Assembly: GCF_001028625.1 (NCBI RefSeq)
Contig: NZ_CP011805.1
Location: 2,031,001-2,095,000, forward strand
Reading direction: 5' to 3'
DNA: 64,000 nt
From: Pelagerythrobacter marensis
GTDB lineage: Bacteria; Pseudomonadota; Alphaproteobacteria; Sphingomonadales; Sphingomonadaceae
This document shows, piece after piece, positions 42,150 to 50,432 of the stretch. The notes under the pieces are model-generated. The model saw only the letters and a list, made by a program, of their open reading frames with translations, was not told where the DNA came from and did not search any database. A program made the translations under genes and the position numbers. Every line of letters begins with the position of its first letter. Position 1 is the stretch's first letter.

Positions 42150-44518
42150 CAGAAATCCAGGCCCAGACGGATGTAATAAAGGCCGCCATCGGTATCGTAC
42201 GGCGCATTACGCGAGTAAACGAGGCCGCGGTTCGCCTGGAAGGTGGCTTCGTCCGGGTAGGTATCGAACAGGTTTTCTGCACCCACAGTCAGATCGAAAT
42301 GCTCGCCTAGATTCGCTGTCACGGACGCATCGAACAGCACGATCGAATCGAAACGCTGGAATATGTCGCCCGAGGCGTTTCCGCTGCTATCCGTCCACGG
42401 TCCGTAATAGCGACCATGCAGATCGACCGTGAAGGCACCAATCTCGTAGCCCAGGGTTGCAACGGCGTTGTGCTGAGGCAGTCGCTCTTCGAAGATACGA
42501 CGCTGCGTGTCATTGCCGACGGTGGCACTATCCTCGCTGGTCACCTTGGTGTCGTTGTAATTGTAGGCGAGGCTGGCATTCAGCTTCCCCGAGCCGACAT
42601 AGTCCCGATAGGCGACGACAGCGTCTATGCCCCGTGTCCGGGTATCGAAGTCGTTGGTGAAGAAGTTCACACGGGTAAAGCGCAGCGGGTTGGGTATGTC
42701 TGCAGGCACGGTGAAGGCGGCTGACTGCCCGAAACGCCCTTCAATCTCGATCTGGTAGAAATCGACGCTGGCGGTGACCGGTCCGCGCTGAAACGCAAGA
42801 CCGGCGGTGATGTTCTCCGATTCCTCGGGCTCCAGCGGTTCTGCGCCCAGCGCCAGCGCGATAGGGTCGTTGGGTGAAAGGCGGCCGGCCGTGAATACTT
42901 CCAGCGTCACCGTATCGAGGCCCTGCGAGGTGCTCGAAGTGTTGAGCTGGCCCGGAGTCGGAGCGCGAAAGCCGGTGGAATAGGTAGCGCGCATGGCCAG
43001 CCCGTCGACTGGTTCGACGCGGCCGGAGAACTTGTAATTGAAAGTGTCACCGAACTCGGAGAAATCCTCGTAGCGGCCCGCGGCACCTACTGTCACGATC
43101 TCGCCCAGCGTCCACTCAAGGTCCAGATATCCGGCATAGCTGGTCTGGTCCCATTTGCCCGCCTGGGTGGGGCTGAAGCCGGGGAAGCCGTTGGAATTGG
43201 GTGCCAGCCCGTCGACCGCGCCCGGTCCGATTGCGTAAGAAGCTGGATCACCCGGCGCGACCGAATAGGTTTCTTCGCGGCGTTCGGCGCCAAACGCCAG
43301 ATTGACGGGTCCGCCGGCAAGATCGAGCCGGTACACGAAATCGGCATTAAGGTTGAATTCGCCCTGCTCGAGCCGTCCGAGATAGAACGCTGTAGGGCTG
43401 GCCGGACCGAGCGAGGCGTTGAGCGATTCCTGCATGTTGTAATCGATCCGGCTGCTGCCAGCCGAAGCGCTGATATCGTAGCTCAGTGCATCGGTGATAT
43501 CGCCGCGCGCGCCCGCTGCACCTTGCAGGTCGAGAAATTCGGTCCCGAAGCGAGGCGTGAAGCCGGTGGGATAGATCGAAGTGAAGCTGAAATCGGGAAA
43601 CGCTGCGGCGCTGTTGAAAACGCTGCCCGTGGTGGCCGGGTTGCGCCAGTTGAAATCCGTTACCGCATCGCCGTCCGCCAGGGTCCCAAAAGCGTAAAGT
43701 TCGAACGCATCGGCAAAGGCATAATTCAGGTTGCTTGCCGCGCGGATAGTATTCGCCTCCGGCTGCCCCCACCGCTGGACGGGATTGGGAATGTCGAGAT
43801 CAGGGCGGGCTGCCTGCAGCTCGATGGCATCGGGGCGCTGGCGTGTGCGCGAGGTAGCGGCGCTGTCGGCATACTCCCAGGTAAAGATGGCCGAGCCGCG
43901 GTCGCCGAGCGGCAATCCGCCCTGCAGGCCAATCTGGTAGGAATCGCCGTCATCCTCGTAATATTGCGAGAATTGCGCGTAAGCATCGGCACCCGGCTCG
44001 TCCTCAAGGATGAAGTTGATGACCCCAGCGATCGCATCGGAACCGTATTGTGCCGAGGCACCGTCGCGAAGAACCTCTACCCGTTTGACCGAGAATCCGG
44101 GGAAGGTGTTGAGGTCGGGCGCCTGCGAGCCGCGCGAACCGAGCAATGCCGAACGGTGGTAGCGCTTGCCATTGACGAGCACGAGCGTTTGGTCGGGCGA
44201 AAGACCGCGAAGCGTCGCCGGCCGCACGAAGGCGAGACCGTCTGCGGCTGGCAGGCGCTGTACGTTGAAGGACGGCAATTGCCGCGCCAGGACATCCGCC
44301 ACGTCGTCCGACGTAACCGATTGAAGCACTTCTTGCGAAAGCACATCTACCGGTGCCAGGGTATCGAAAGGCGTGCGCCCTACTTCGCGTGTGCCGGTGA
44401 CGATAATCACCTCGTTATCTGCGCGCGGCCGGGCGCTGGTGCCACTGTCCTGCGCCCGCGCGCCGGTGGCGCTGGCAAGCGCGAGAGCCAGAAGAGAAAT
44501 ACCGGTTAGACGCTGCAT
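42149..44518 (-). CDS. TonB-dependent receptor, first gene of an uptake/processing pair
   Basis: 789-aa outer-membrane barrel. Signal peptide (ALASATGARAQ), TonB-box-like DNEVIIVTGTREVGR region, plug domain (LARQLPSFNVQRLPAADGLA, LRGLSPDQTLVLVNGKRYHR, KRVEVLRDGASAQYGSDAIA) and a barrel ending in YYIRLGLDF. Plug features fit the large receptor group common in sphingomonads. The stop overlaps the start of the Tat-exported PLP enzyme. Confidence 0.92.
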   Translation of the reverse strand: MQRLTGISLLALALASATGARAQDSGTSARPRADNEVIIVTGTREVGRTPFDTLAPVDVLSQEVLQSVTSDDVADVLARQLPSFNVQRLPAADGLAFVRPATLRGLSPDQTLVLVNGKRYHRSALLGSRGSQAPDLNTFPGFSVKRVEVLRDGASAQYGSDAIAGVINFILEDEPGADAYAQFSQYYEDDGDSYQIGLQGGLPLGDRGSAIFTWEYADSAATSRTRQRPDAIELQAARPDLDIPNPVQRWGQPEANTIRAASNLNYAFADAFELYAFGTLADGDAVTDFNWRNPATTGSVFNSAAAFPDFSFTSIYPTGFTPRFGTEFLDLQGAAGARGDITDALSYDISASAGSSRIDYNMQESLNASLGPASPTAFYLGRLEQGEFNLNADFVYRLDLAGGPVNLAFGAERREETYSVAPGDPASYAIGPGAVDGLAPNSNGFPGFSPTQAGKWDQTSYAGYLDLEWTLGEIVTVGAAGRYEDFSEFGDTFNYKFSGRVEPVDGLAMRATYSTGFRAPTPGQLNTSSTSQGLDTVTLEVFTAGRLSPNDPIALALGAEPLEPEESENITAGLAFQRGPVTASVDFYQIEIEGRFGQSAAFTVPADIPNPLRFTRVNFFTNDFDTRTRGIDAVVAYRDYVGSGKLNASLAYNYNDTKVTSEDSATVGNDTQRRIFEERLPQHNAVATLGYEIGAFTVDLHGRYYGPWTDSSGNASGDIFQRFDSIVLFDASVTANLGEHFDLTVGAENLFDTYPDEATFQANRGLVYSRNAPYDTDGGLYYIRLGLDF

Positions 44519-45038
44519 CTAAAGCCACCCTGTTCTTATTTCCAAGACGGGCACCCGCTAGGATGGAAACGGGTCAGTGTGATGAAAGCGCGATGACGAT
44601 CCAAAGACGATCCCGGAACGGCTGGGTCCGGTGGCTCGCCACCGCACCGGGAGCGGATCAGGGGTTGCCGCTGCTAGGGCTCCGGTAACCGGGGGCTTCC
44701 TGCCGCTTGAGTGGAGCCGGGGTTTCGAACGGCTCGATTTCATTCATGGGTCGGTTCTCGATGCGATCGCCGAGCGCGCTTCATCAGCCGATATAGAGAC
44801 CGCGCTGGTCAGCGACCGTGTAAGGCTTGTCTTTGGTCTTCAGCGCACGGAGCCGCGTTTCGGCCAGAGGCATGTGCGGGCCTTTTCCCAATGCGGTTTT
44901 CGCAAAGGCCCGCAAAAGGCCAACAAAATCTCAGGAGCCCCCGAGGTTTCGCAGGACGCTCCGGAACGATCCAAGGGCCAAATCCCCAGGATTTCTGCGG
45001 GTTTTATAGATTATTTGGGAGAACGTGAGAAGAACAAA
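44519..45038. other. 520-bp region without a supported gene
   Basis: Lies between the TonB receptor start and tRNA-Leu. The only long plus-strand frame (44631-45092) runs into the tRNA and has an implausible composition. The part next to the receptor must hold its promoter; I see no clear consensus. The part next to the tRNA (about 44880-45038) is richer in A+T and purines, but no integrase or att repeat is visible. Confidence 0.5.
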
Positions 45039-45126
45039 TGGTGCCCAGAAGAGGACTCGAACCTCCACGCCCTTGCGAGCGCCAGCACCTGAAGCTGGTG
45101 CGTCTACCAATTCCGCCATCTGGGCA
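45039..45126 (-). tRNA. tRNA-Leu (anticodon CAG)
   Basis: On the minus strand the gene begins TGCCCAGATGGCGGAATTGG and ends GGTTCGAGTCCTCTTCTGGG then CACCA, with the CCA encoded. Acceptor arms TGCCCAG/CTGGGCA pair. The anticodon stem is CCAGC/GCTGG with loop TTCAGGT, giving CAG. The long variable arm (about 15 nt) is typical of tRNA-Leu. Total 88 nt. Confidence 0.95.
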
Positions 45127-45305
45127 CCGGATGCGGTCGGATCGTCGAAGTCCGGCTCGCGGGTAGGGGCGGGCCACTAGCGAAGCGGGGGGGACCTTGT
45201 CAACGCTTTGTACGAGCGGTTGCGGCTTGCGCCGCATTGGGGCAATGCGGCGGCAGATTCGCGAACATGTGCGCGAGCGGACAGCACGATAAACGGCAAG
45301 GGCCC

Positions 45306-46256
45306 ATGGCAGCAAACGATCCTCTGAACGGCAAGCTGGTGACGCTGACTGGCGGAAGCGGCTTTTTCGGGCGTCATGTCGCCCAGGCGCTGCTAGAGCG
45401 CGGTGCGCGGCTCAGGATCGCCAGCCGCGAACCGGGCAAGGCCTATTCGCTCAAACCGCTCGCCAATCTGGGCCAGATCGCCTTCATGCCCTGCGACGTG
45501 CGCGATCCGGCGCAGGCGGCGGCGGCCGTGCGCGGCGCCGATGCCATAGTCAATCTGGTCGGATCGTTCGAAGGCGACCTGATGAAGCTGATTTGCGGCG
45601 GCGCGCGCAATGTCGCGGTGGCCGCGCGCGATGCCGGCGCGGCGGCGATGGTCCACGTCAGCGCAATCGGCGCCGATGCGGGGTCCCCGGCAGGCTATGC
45701 CGAGGCCAAGGCCCGCAGCGAGGAAGAGGTGCTGCACGCCTTCCCCGCTGCGACGATCCTGCGCCCTTCGCTGCTGTTCGCCGAAAACGGCGGGTTCGTG
45801 AACATGCTCGCCGATGTCATCGCGACATTCCCGGTGGTCCCGGTGTTCGCCCCGCAGGCGAAGGTACAGCCGCTGTTCGTGGACGATGCCGCCGATGCGG
45901 TTACCGCCGCGCTCGCCGATCCGGGGCGGCATGGCGGCAAGACTTACGAGATCGCCGGCCCTGAGGCGATCGGCATGATGGAACTGCACGAGCGCATCGC
46001 CGATGCGCAGGAGCGCGAGCGGCATCTGATTGCGATGCCCGATGCACTGTCGTCTCTGTTCGCGGCGCTGCCGGGAACGCCGATGAACACCGACCAGTGG
46101 ACCATGCTGCGCCAGGGCAACACGGCATCGGGCGCGCTGCCCGGGCTCGACAAGCTGGGCGTGCAGCCGCGGCCGCTGGGGCTGTTTCTTGACCGGTGGA
46201 TGACCCGCTATCGCAAGCACGGCCGCTTTGCCGAACGCACGCGCGACGCGGCCTGA
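45306..46256 (+). CDS. NDUFA9-like NAD(P)-binding protein (extended SDR)
   Basis: 316-aa atypical extended SDR related to the complex I accessory subunit NDUFA9. Rossmann motif VTLTGGSGFFGRHVAQALLE at residues ~12-31, then DAIVNLVGSFEGDL, VHVSAIGADAGSPAGYAEAK and EEVLHAFPAATILRPSLLFA. The protein start MAANDPLNGKLV at 45306 is chosen because the fold begins just after it. In alphaproteobacteria such proteins are widespread and often linked to quinone biosynthesis or complex I assembly. Confidence 0.9.
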   Translation: MAANDPLNGKLVTLTGGSGFFGRHVAQALLERGARLRIASREPGKAYSLKPLANLGQIAFMPCDVRDPAQAAAAVRGADAIVNLVGSFEGDLMKLICGGARNVAVAARDAGAAAMVHVSAIGADAGSPAGYAEAKARSEEEVLHAFPAATILRPSLLFAENGGFVNMLADVIATFPVVPVFAPQAKVQPLFVDDAADAVTAALADPGRHGGKTYEIAGPEAIGMMELHERIADAQERERHLIAMPDALSSLFAALPGTPMNTDQWTMLRQGNTASGALPGLDKLGVQPRPLGLFLDRWMTRYRKHGRFAERTRDAA

Positions 46257-46317
46257 TTGTCGTTCTGATTAAGGCGCGGCAGCGCGCCTGGTGCTGCCGC
46301 GCACAAGAAGACAACTT

Positions 46318-46803
46318 CTAGCCGCTGGCGGGCGGCGCCGTGCCTTCATCGGCAAGCAGGGTGAGCGGCTCGACCAGCAGAACCGCGCCTTCGTGCCCGA
46401 TAATCCGCACCCGTTCGCCGGTGGCGACATCGGCCCCGCGCGCCAGCCATTCGCTGTCGCCATGGCGAATGCGCCCCGTGCCGCCTTCGAACGCCTGAGT
46501 GACGAGCGCGGTTTCCCCGATCAGCCGGCTGCCCCGCTTGTTGAGCAGCGGATCGGCGCCGACGATCGGCTTGTCGCGCAGGAACCGGCGCGCCGAAAAC
46601 GCCAGAATCAGCGCGAGGAAGACGAAGTTGCTGATCTGCACCGCCAGGCCGAGGTCGAGAACGAATGTCAGAAACCCCGTGGCGAGCGCCGCCGCCGCGA
46701 GCCAGATCAGATATACGCCGGGCACCACCAGTTCGAGCGCGGCCAGCGCCAGCCCGATGGCGATCCAGATCCAGTGCGGATCGAAGTTGTCGAGCCCGTC
46801 CAC
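46318..46803 (-). CDS. NfeD-family membrane protein
   Basis: 161-aa protein with three to four hydrophobic helices (ALAALELVVPGVYLIWLAAA, then FVFLALILAFSAR) and a C-terminal OB-fold domain (LIGETALVTQAFEGGTGRIR...WLARG). NfeD partners with SPFH proteins in membrane microdomains and quality control. The SPFH gene lies 3 bp upstream, so they form a two-gene operon. Confidence 0.9.
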   Translation of the reverse strand: MDGLDNFDPHWIWIAIGLALAALELVVPGVYLIWLAAAALATGFLTFVLDLGLAVQISNFVFLALILAFSARRFLRDKPIVGADPLLNKRGSRLIGETALVTQAFEGGTGRIRHGDSEWLARGADVATGERVRIIGHEGAVLLVEPLTLLADEGTAPPASG

Positions 46804-46806
46804 CGG

Positions 46807-47823
46807 CTATCCCGTATCGCCGGAACGCGGCACGCTGGCGCGCGGTGCGCGTTCGCGCTGCTGCGGCAGGGGCGTGCCGCGATCGCCGGTCTTGGTGGTC
46901 ACTGCGCCTTCGACCGGGGCGACCGCATCGCGCACCAGTTCGCCAATTCCGCCGAGCGAGCCGATCAACTGGGTCGCTTCGACCGGGAACAGGATCGTCT
47001 TGGCATTGGGGCTGGTGGCGAACTGGCTCACCGCCTTGGTATATTCCTGCGCGACGAAGTAATTGATCGCGGCATTGCCGCTTTGCGCGATTGCGTCCGA
47101 CACCATCTGCGTCGCCTTCGCTTCCGCCTCCGCCGCGCGTTCGCGGGCCTCGGCATCGCGGAAGGCCGCTTCGCGCTTGCCCTCGGCCTTCAGGATCGCG
47201 CTCTGCTTATCCCCTTCGGCGCGCAGGATGTTGGACGCGCGATCGCCTTCCGCCTCCAGGATTTCGGCGCGCTTGAGCCGTTCGGCCTTCATCTGCCGCG
47301 CCATGGCCTCGGAAATGTCGATCGGCGGGCGGATATCCTTGATCTCGACGCGGGTGATCTTGACCCCCCAGGGCGAGGTCGCATGGTCGACCACGCTCAG
47401 CAACCGGGCGTTGATCTCGTCCCGCTTGGACAGCGTTTCGTCGAGATCCATCGATCCCATCACGGTCCGCAGGTTGGTGGTCGTGAGCGCCATGATCGCG
47501 TTGTAGAGATTGGCGACTTCGTAAGCGGCCTTGCCCGCATCGAGCACCTGGAAGAACACCACTGCGTCGACACCGACCATGGCATTGTCTTTCGTGATGA
47601 TTTCCTGGCCCGGAATGTCGAGCACCTGTTCCATCACGTTCACTTTCTGCCCGACGCGATCGATGAACGGGATGATCAGATGCAGCCCGGGTTCCGCGGC
47701 GAGCGTGTATTTGCCCAGCCGTTCGATCGTATAGACGTAACCCTGTTTGACCACGCGCACCGCCATCAGGAGGAACATCACCGCCAGCACCAGCAACATT
47801 ATCAGCACGAGACCCATCGACAT
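46807..47823 (-). CDS. SPFH/band-7 protein (QmcA/paraslipin type)
   Basis: 338-aa protein. One N-terminal membrane helix (LVLIMLLVLAVMFLLMAVRV), then a band-7 domain (ERLGKYTLAAEPGLHLIIPF, KVNVMEQVLDIPGQEIITKD, VKITRVEIKDIRPPIDISEA). A long Glu/Ala/Arg coiled coil (AEGDRASNILRAEGDKQSAI) and a flexible tail follow. It oligomerises on the membrane and works with NfeD. The ATG at 47823 has GGAGGAGA directly upstream; further upstream in-frame ATGs lie in the intergenic region. Confidence 0.93.
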   Translation of the reverse strand: MSMGLVLIMLLVLAVMFLLMAVRVVKQGYVYTIERLGKYTLAAEPGLHLIIPFIDRVGQKVNVMEQVLDIPGQEIITKDNAMVGVDAVVFFQVLDAGKAAYEVANLYNAIMALTTTNLRTVMGSMDLDETLSKRDEINARLLSVVDHATSPWGVKITRVEIKDIRPPIDISEAMARQMKAERLKRAEILEAEGDRASNILRAEGDKQSAILKAEGKREAAFRDAEARERAAEAEAKATQMVSDAIAQSGNAAINYFVAQEYTKAVSQFATSPNAKTILFPVEATQLIGSLGGIGELVRDAVAPVEGAVTTKTGDRGTPLPQQRERAPRASVPRSGDTG

Positions 47824-47968
47824 TCTCCTCCATCCGCCTGCCCGCATCGTAGCGCAGCGGGGGTGGGGGGCAAGCGAAACCGGTGGCGGCCCGGGACCCG
47901 CGCAAAGCGTTACCATTCGGCAAGGATTGGTCGCTAGCGTCGCCGCAAAACGACCACCGGGGGCGCGC

Positions 47969-48346
47969 GTGATCGAAGTCGAGGTTCAGAACGAGACCCA
48001 CCAGACGCAGGATCGGCTGCGATTCGCATCGGTGCCCCGCATCGGCGAAGGCATCCGGCTGCGCGAGCCCGACGGGTGCTGGGCATCGTACGACGTGATC
48101 GACGTCTGGTATCAGAAGGCGGAGTTCGGCGACGTCTGGATGCCGTACCTCCATGTCTGCATCACCCCGGACGAACAGCCCGCGGCGCCTGCCCCTGCCC
48201 CCGGCAACGCAACCGTGCCGCCGGTTCCGGGCGGCCATTCGCCCCTGCACGGTGCGGCGGATCGTTCGCCGCTCGCCAGCCCGCGCGGCGACCAGCCCCG
48301 CACCCCGGTCTGGGGCGAGGAGGAGGTGCCGCCATTCACGGGCTGA
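47969..48346 (+). CDS. Hypothetical 125-aa protein
   Basis: Unrecognised. The N-terminal ~65 residues look like a small beta domain (RIGEGIRLREPDGCWASYDV, DVWMPYLHVCITPD). The rest is Pro/Ala-rich and disordered. Start taken at GTG 47969 because it follows a stop-free beginning without overlap with the divergent SPFH gene; no strong ribosome-binding site is visible. Its 3' end overlaps the response regulator reading frame by 13 bp if that begins at 48334. Confidence 0.6.
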   Translation: MIEVEVQNETHQTQDRLRFASVPRIGEGIRLREPDGCWASYDVIDVWYQKAEFGDVWMPYLHVCITPDEQPAAPAPAPGNATVPPVPGGHSPLHGAADRSPLASPRGDQPRTPVWGEEEVPPFTG

Positions 48347-48789
48347 TCAAACGCGCCGCCGCGCCGGCCGCCCCGGCCCCGCGCGAGGACGGCGCGCCGC
48401 CGCCGCCCGCACCGTCGCCACAAACGCGGCGATGCTTGGTGGTCGACGATTCGCGCATGATCCGCAAAGTGGCGCGCCGCATTGTCGAGGAGTTGGGGTT
48501 CGAAACCGCCGAAGCCGAAAATGGTGAAGAGGCGCTGGCACGGTGCCGGGCGGCCATGCCCGATCTGGTCCTGCTGGACTGGAACATGCCGGTGATGAGC
48601 GGGATCGAATTCGTCACCCGCCTGCGCGCCCTCCCCGCCCAGCGCCCGCCGCGCGTGGTGTTCTGCACGTCCAATTCGGATACGGTCGACGTTCACAAGG
48701 GGATCGAGGCCGGCGCGGACGAATATGTGATCAAGCCGTTCGACCGGGCAACGCTGCAGGCCAAACTGCACGCCATCGGATTGAACTAG
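48334..48789 (+). CDS. Single-domain CheY-like response regulator
   Basis: A receiver domain of about 120 residues: CLVVDDSRMIRKVARRIVEE (acidic pair), LVLLDWNMPVMSGIEFVTRL (phospho-acceptor Asp), FCTSNSD (Thr switch) and DEYVIKPFDRATLQAKL (Lys). No output domain. It is preceded by an Ala/Pro-rich stretch. No ATG or GTG fits well: I placed the start at ATT 48334, about 11 bp after GAGGAGGAGG at 48317-48326; CTG at 48343 or TTG/GTG at the receiver start are alternatives. Domain call is firm, start is not. The FATGUY motif of the SdrG/MrrA stress group is absent. Confidence 0.8.
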   Translation: MHGLIKRAAAPAAPAPREDGAPPPPAPSPQTRRCLVVDDSRMIRKVARRIVEELGFETAEAENGEEALARCRAAMPDLVLLDWNMPVMSGIEFVTRLRALPAQRPPRVVFCTSNSDTVDVHKGIEAGADEYVIKPFDRATLQAKLHAIGLN

Positions 48790-48808
48790 AACCAATGGCC
48801 GCCGCGCT

Positions 48809-48824
48809 CCCGCGCAGGCGGGGG
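48809..48824. repeat. REP-like GC-rich palindromic repeat, copy 1
   Basis: CCCGCGCAGGCGGGGG, 20 bp after the response regulator stop. The same 16-mer recurs at 49453-49468 and, inverted, at 49505-49520. Confidence 0.7.
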
Positions 48825-48856
48825 ATCGGCTATGGGCGGATGTTGGCACATTTAAC

Positions 48857-48885
48857 TTGACATTTATAACCGTTTTGGTTATGCA
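48857..48885 (+). promoter_or_regulatory. Sigma-70-like promoter with embedded palindrome
   Basis: TTGACA (48857-48862), 17-bp spacer, TATGCA (48880-48885). Inside the spacer and reaching the -10 box lies ATAACC-N5-GGTTAT (48866-48882), an operator-like dyad. Surroundings are notably A+T-rich. No open reading frame follows for 600 bp, so the likely product is the structured RNA downstream. Confidence 0.6.
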
Positions 48886-48939
48886 GTGAGGGCCAGTCCA
48901 CGCTGGCACAAGCGACGGGGGCGAAGCGTGTACGCGTCA

Positions 48940-49095
48940 CGTCTGGCCGCTTCGTCCATACGGCCGGTGCCTCGGGGGGCTAGTGACCTTCTAGAGAAAG
49001 CACCCTGTGCCGGGATGCGAGGAGTTTGGAACGGCAGGTTCGTTCTTCGCGGTGGCCCTCAACGCCGTGAACGACAGGGACCCGAGTTCCAGACG
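48940..49095 (+). ncRNA. Structured RNA, possibly 6S RNA
   Basis: A ~155-nt stretch closed by GTCTGG (48941-48946) with CCAGAC (49089-49094) and, inside it, CTCGGG (48971-48976) with CCCGAG (49081-49086). Within are a CCTGTGCCG / CGGCAGG hairpin and a second hairpin TCGTT...CGCGG / CCGTG...AACGA. An outer pair GGGCCAG (48890-48896) / CTGGCCC (49115-49121) could extend the transcript to ~230 nt. Size, nested layout and the GGAACGGCAGG stretch remind me of alphaproteobacterial 6S RNA, from memory only. It is not tmRNA, RNase P RNA or SRP RNA: their key motifs are missing. A strong promoter lies 55 bp upstream. Confidence 0.45.
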
Positions 49096-49201
49096 GATTG
49101 GGTGAGCGCGAGCCCTGGCCCTGTCCGTGCCTTGCACCCCTCTTAGGGCTGAGCGGCAGGTTGTGCGTAACCCCTTCCGCCACTCGCGACGATGTTACCA
49201 A

Positions 49202-49245
49202 GGCAACCCTGTGACGCCCAGGTGGCAATCCTGTGATGCCCAGGC
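49202..49245. repeat. Two-copy 22-bp tandem repeat
   Basis: Two adjacent 22-bp units, each beginning GGCAA and containing CCTGTGA and GCCCAGG, differing at three positions. Function unknown; too few units for a CRISPR or VNTR call. Confidence 0.6.
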
Positions 49246-49346
49246 GGCACCGGCCGATTCCGTCCGCTTGCCTTTCCCGGCGCAACCGTCCGCACTCGCC
49301 AGCGGATGATCGGGTGTGGGCTGGCCCTGACCGCCCCCCGTGAGTT

Positions 49347-49411
49347 CCTGCGAAAGCAGGAACCCAGACACAGCCGCAACGCCCGCCGTCCTGGGCCCCT
49401 GCTTTCGCAGG
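49347..49411. repeat. Inverted pair of REP-like elements (GAAA-loop hairpins)
   Basis: CCTGCGAAAGCAGGAACCCAG at 49347-49367 and its reverse complement with two changes at 49391-49411. Each core, CCTGC-GAAA-GCAGG, is itself a hairpin with a GAAA tetraloop. The arrangement is that of paired REP sequences. Confidence 0.7.
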
Positions 49412-49451
49412 GGATCACCGCCCGCGAAGACTGTCCGTTTCCCCCCGCCGT

Positions 49452-49521
49452 CCCCGCGCAGGCGGGGGCCTCATGCTATCGGGCACAGCGCCTGCGGCCT
49501 GAGGCCCCCGCCTGCGCGGGG
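49452..49521. repeat. 22-bp perfect inverted repeat, REP-like copies 2 and 3
   Basis: The arms 49452-49473 and 49500-49521 are perfect inverted copies over 22 bp, with a 26-nt loop. Each contains the 16-mer seen at 48809. It lies 30 bp after the end of the dienelactone hydrolase gene and would form a very stable 3' hairpin on its transcript. Confidence 0.8.
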
Positions 49522-49550
49522 GACCGGGTGACGTTCGACCTACCCCGCCC

Positions 49551-50432
49551 TCACGCCAGCGCGCGGCGGTAGAGGGTCAGCAGGTCGGCCCAGGCGCGTT
49601 CGGCTTCGGCTTCGGCGTAAGCGGGGGCGTCGGGGACGGTCCAGCCGTGATCGCCGGCGTAGACTTCGACTTTCGCGGCGCGGCCGGCGGCCTGGGCCGC
49701 TTGGCGCAGGATAGTCTTGTGTTCGGGCGCATCGGCATCGTCGTCCTGCGCGATCGCGATCAGCAGATCGGCCTTCGCCTCGTCGAACAGCGCGTGGGGA
49801 CTTGCCGCCTCCGCCTCGCGCACCAGCCCGCCACCGTGGAAGCTCGCCGCCGCTCGCACCCGCGAAGGCACCGCGACGGCGGACCACATCGCGAACGGTC
49901 CGCCCATGCAATATCCCTGGGTGCCGACCCCGCGCGTGCTGTCCACCGCCTCCTGCCCATCCAGCCAGGTGATCGCGGCCACGGCATCGCGCAGGATCGC
50001 CCCCATATCGAGCTTCGCGCGCCACGGCGCCACTTTGCTGAAGCCGCCGCTGCCGGCAAAATCGGCAAAATCCTCGAACTGCTGGCCGGAGACGTCGCGG
50101 TAATAAGGATTGGCGACGAAGACGGCATAGCCCTGGCGCGCCAGCCGCCGGGCCATCATGCGCTTCGCCTCGCGCAGGCCCGCGATATCCGGCCAGAACA
50201 GGATCGCGGGCGCCGGGCCGGACACCGGGTGGACGAAAAACCCGTCCATCATCCCGTCGCGGGTGGAGAAGCCCAGCGTCTCCTCCCGCAGTTCCGCCAG
50301 CACCGCTTCGTCCGCGCCGCCGGCCCCGACCGGGGCGCAGGCGGCCATTGCGGCCATTCCGCCCAGCGCACCGAACTGCCGCCGGCTAAGCCCCTCGCGC
50401 GCCCAGCGGGCCAGCTTGTCTTCGTCGCACAT
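49551..50432 (-). CDS. Tat-type dienelactone hydrolase family protein
   Basis: 293-aa alpha/beta hydrolase. N-terminal LSRRQFGALGGMAAMAACAP is a twin-arginine-like signal with a possible lipobox Cys. The catalytic elbow is GYCMGG (Cys nucleophile as in dienelactone hydrolase), with Asp around DDDADAPEH and His in YAGDHGW. Length and motifs fit the carboxymethylenebutenolidase family, though the substrate is probably not dienelactone. The ATG at 50432 gives the best signal sequence; a longer start at 50519 is possible. Confidence 0.88.
   Translation of the reverse strand: MCDEDKLARWAREGLSRRQFGALGGMAAMAACAPVGAGGADEAVLAELREETLGFSTRDGMMDGFFVHPVSGPAPAILFWPDIAGLREAKRMMARRLARQGYAVFVANPYYRDVSGQQFEDFADFAGSGGFSKVAPWRAKLDMGAILRDAVAAITWLDGQEAVDSTRGVGTQGYCMGGPFAMWSAVAVPSRVRAAASFHGGGLVREAEAASPHALFDEAKADLLIAIAQDDDADAPEHKTILRQAAQAAGRAAKVEVYAGDHGWTVPDAPAYAEAEAERAWADLLTLYRRALA

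Noticed and set aside
44631..45092. 153-aa plus-strand reading frame upstream of and into tRNA-Leu
   Set aside because: Its C-terminus (WCPEEDSNLHALASAST) is the familiar translation of a tRNA-Leu antisense strand, and the rest has no domain or good ribosome-binding site.
44880..45126. Possible prophage or island attachment site at tRNA-Leu
   Set aside because: No integrase gene and no repeat of the tRNA 3' end were seen nearby; flanking genes are housekeeping.
48990..49060. SRP 4.5S RNA match (TGTGCCGGGATG is also found in E. coli 4.5S)
   Set aside because: The conserved GGAAGCAGCC-type internal loop and GNAR tetraloop of SRP RNA are missing; the 12-nt identity is probably chance.
49202..49245. 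CRISPR-like repeat
   Set aside because: Only two units directly abutting, no spacer, no cas genes in the window.
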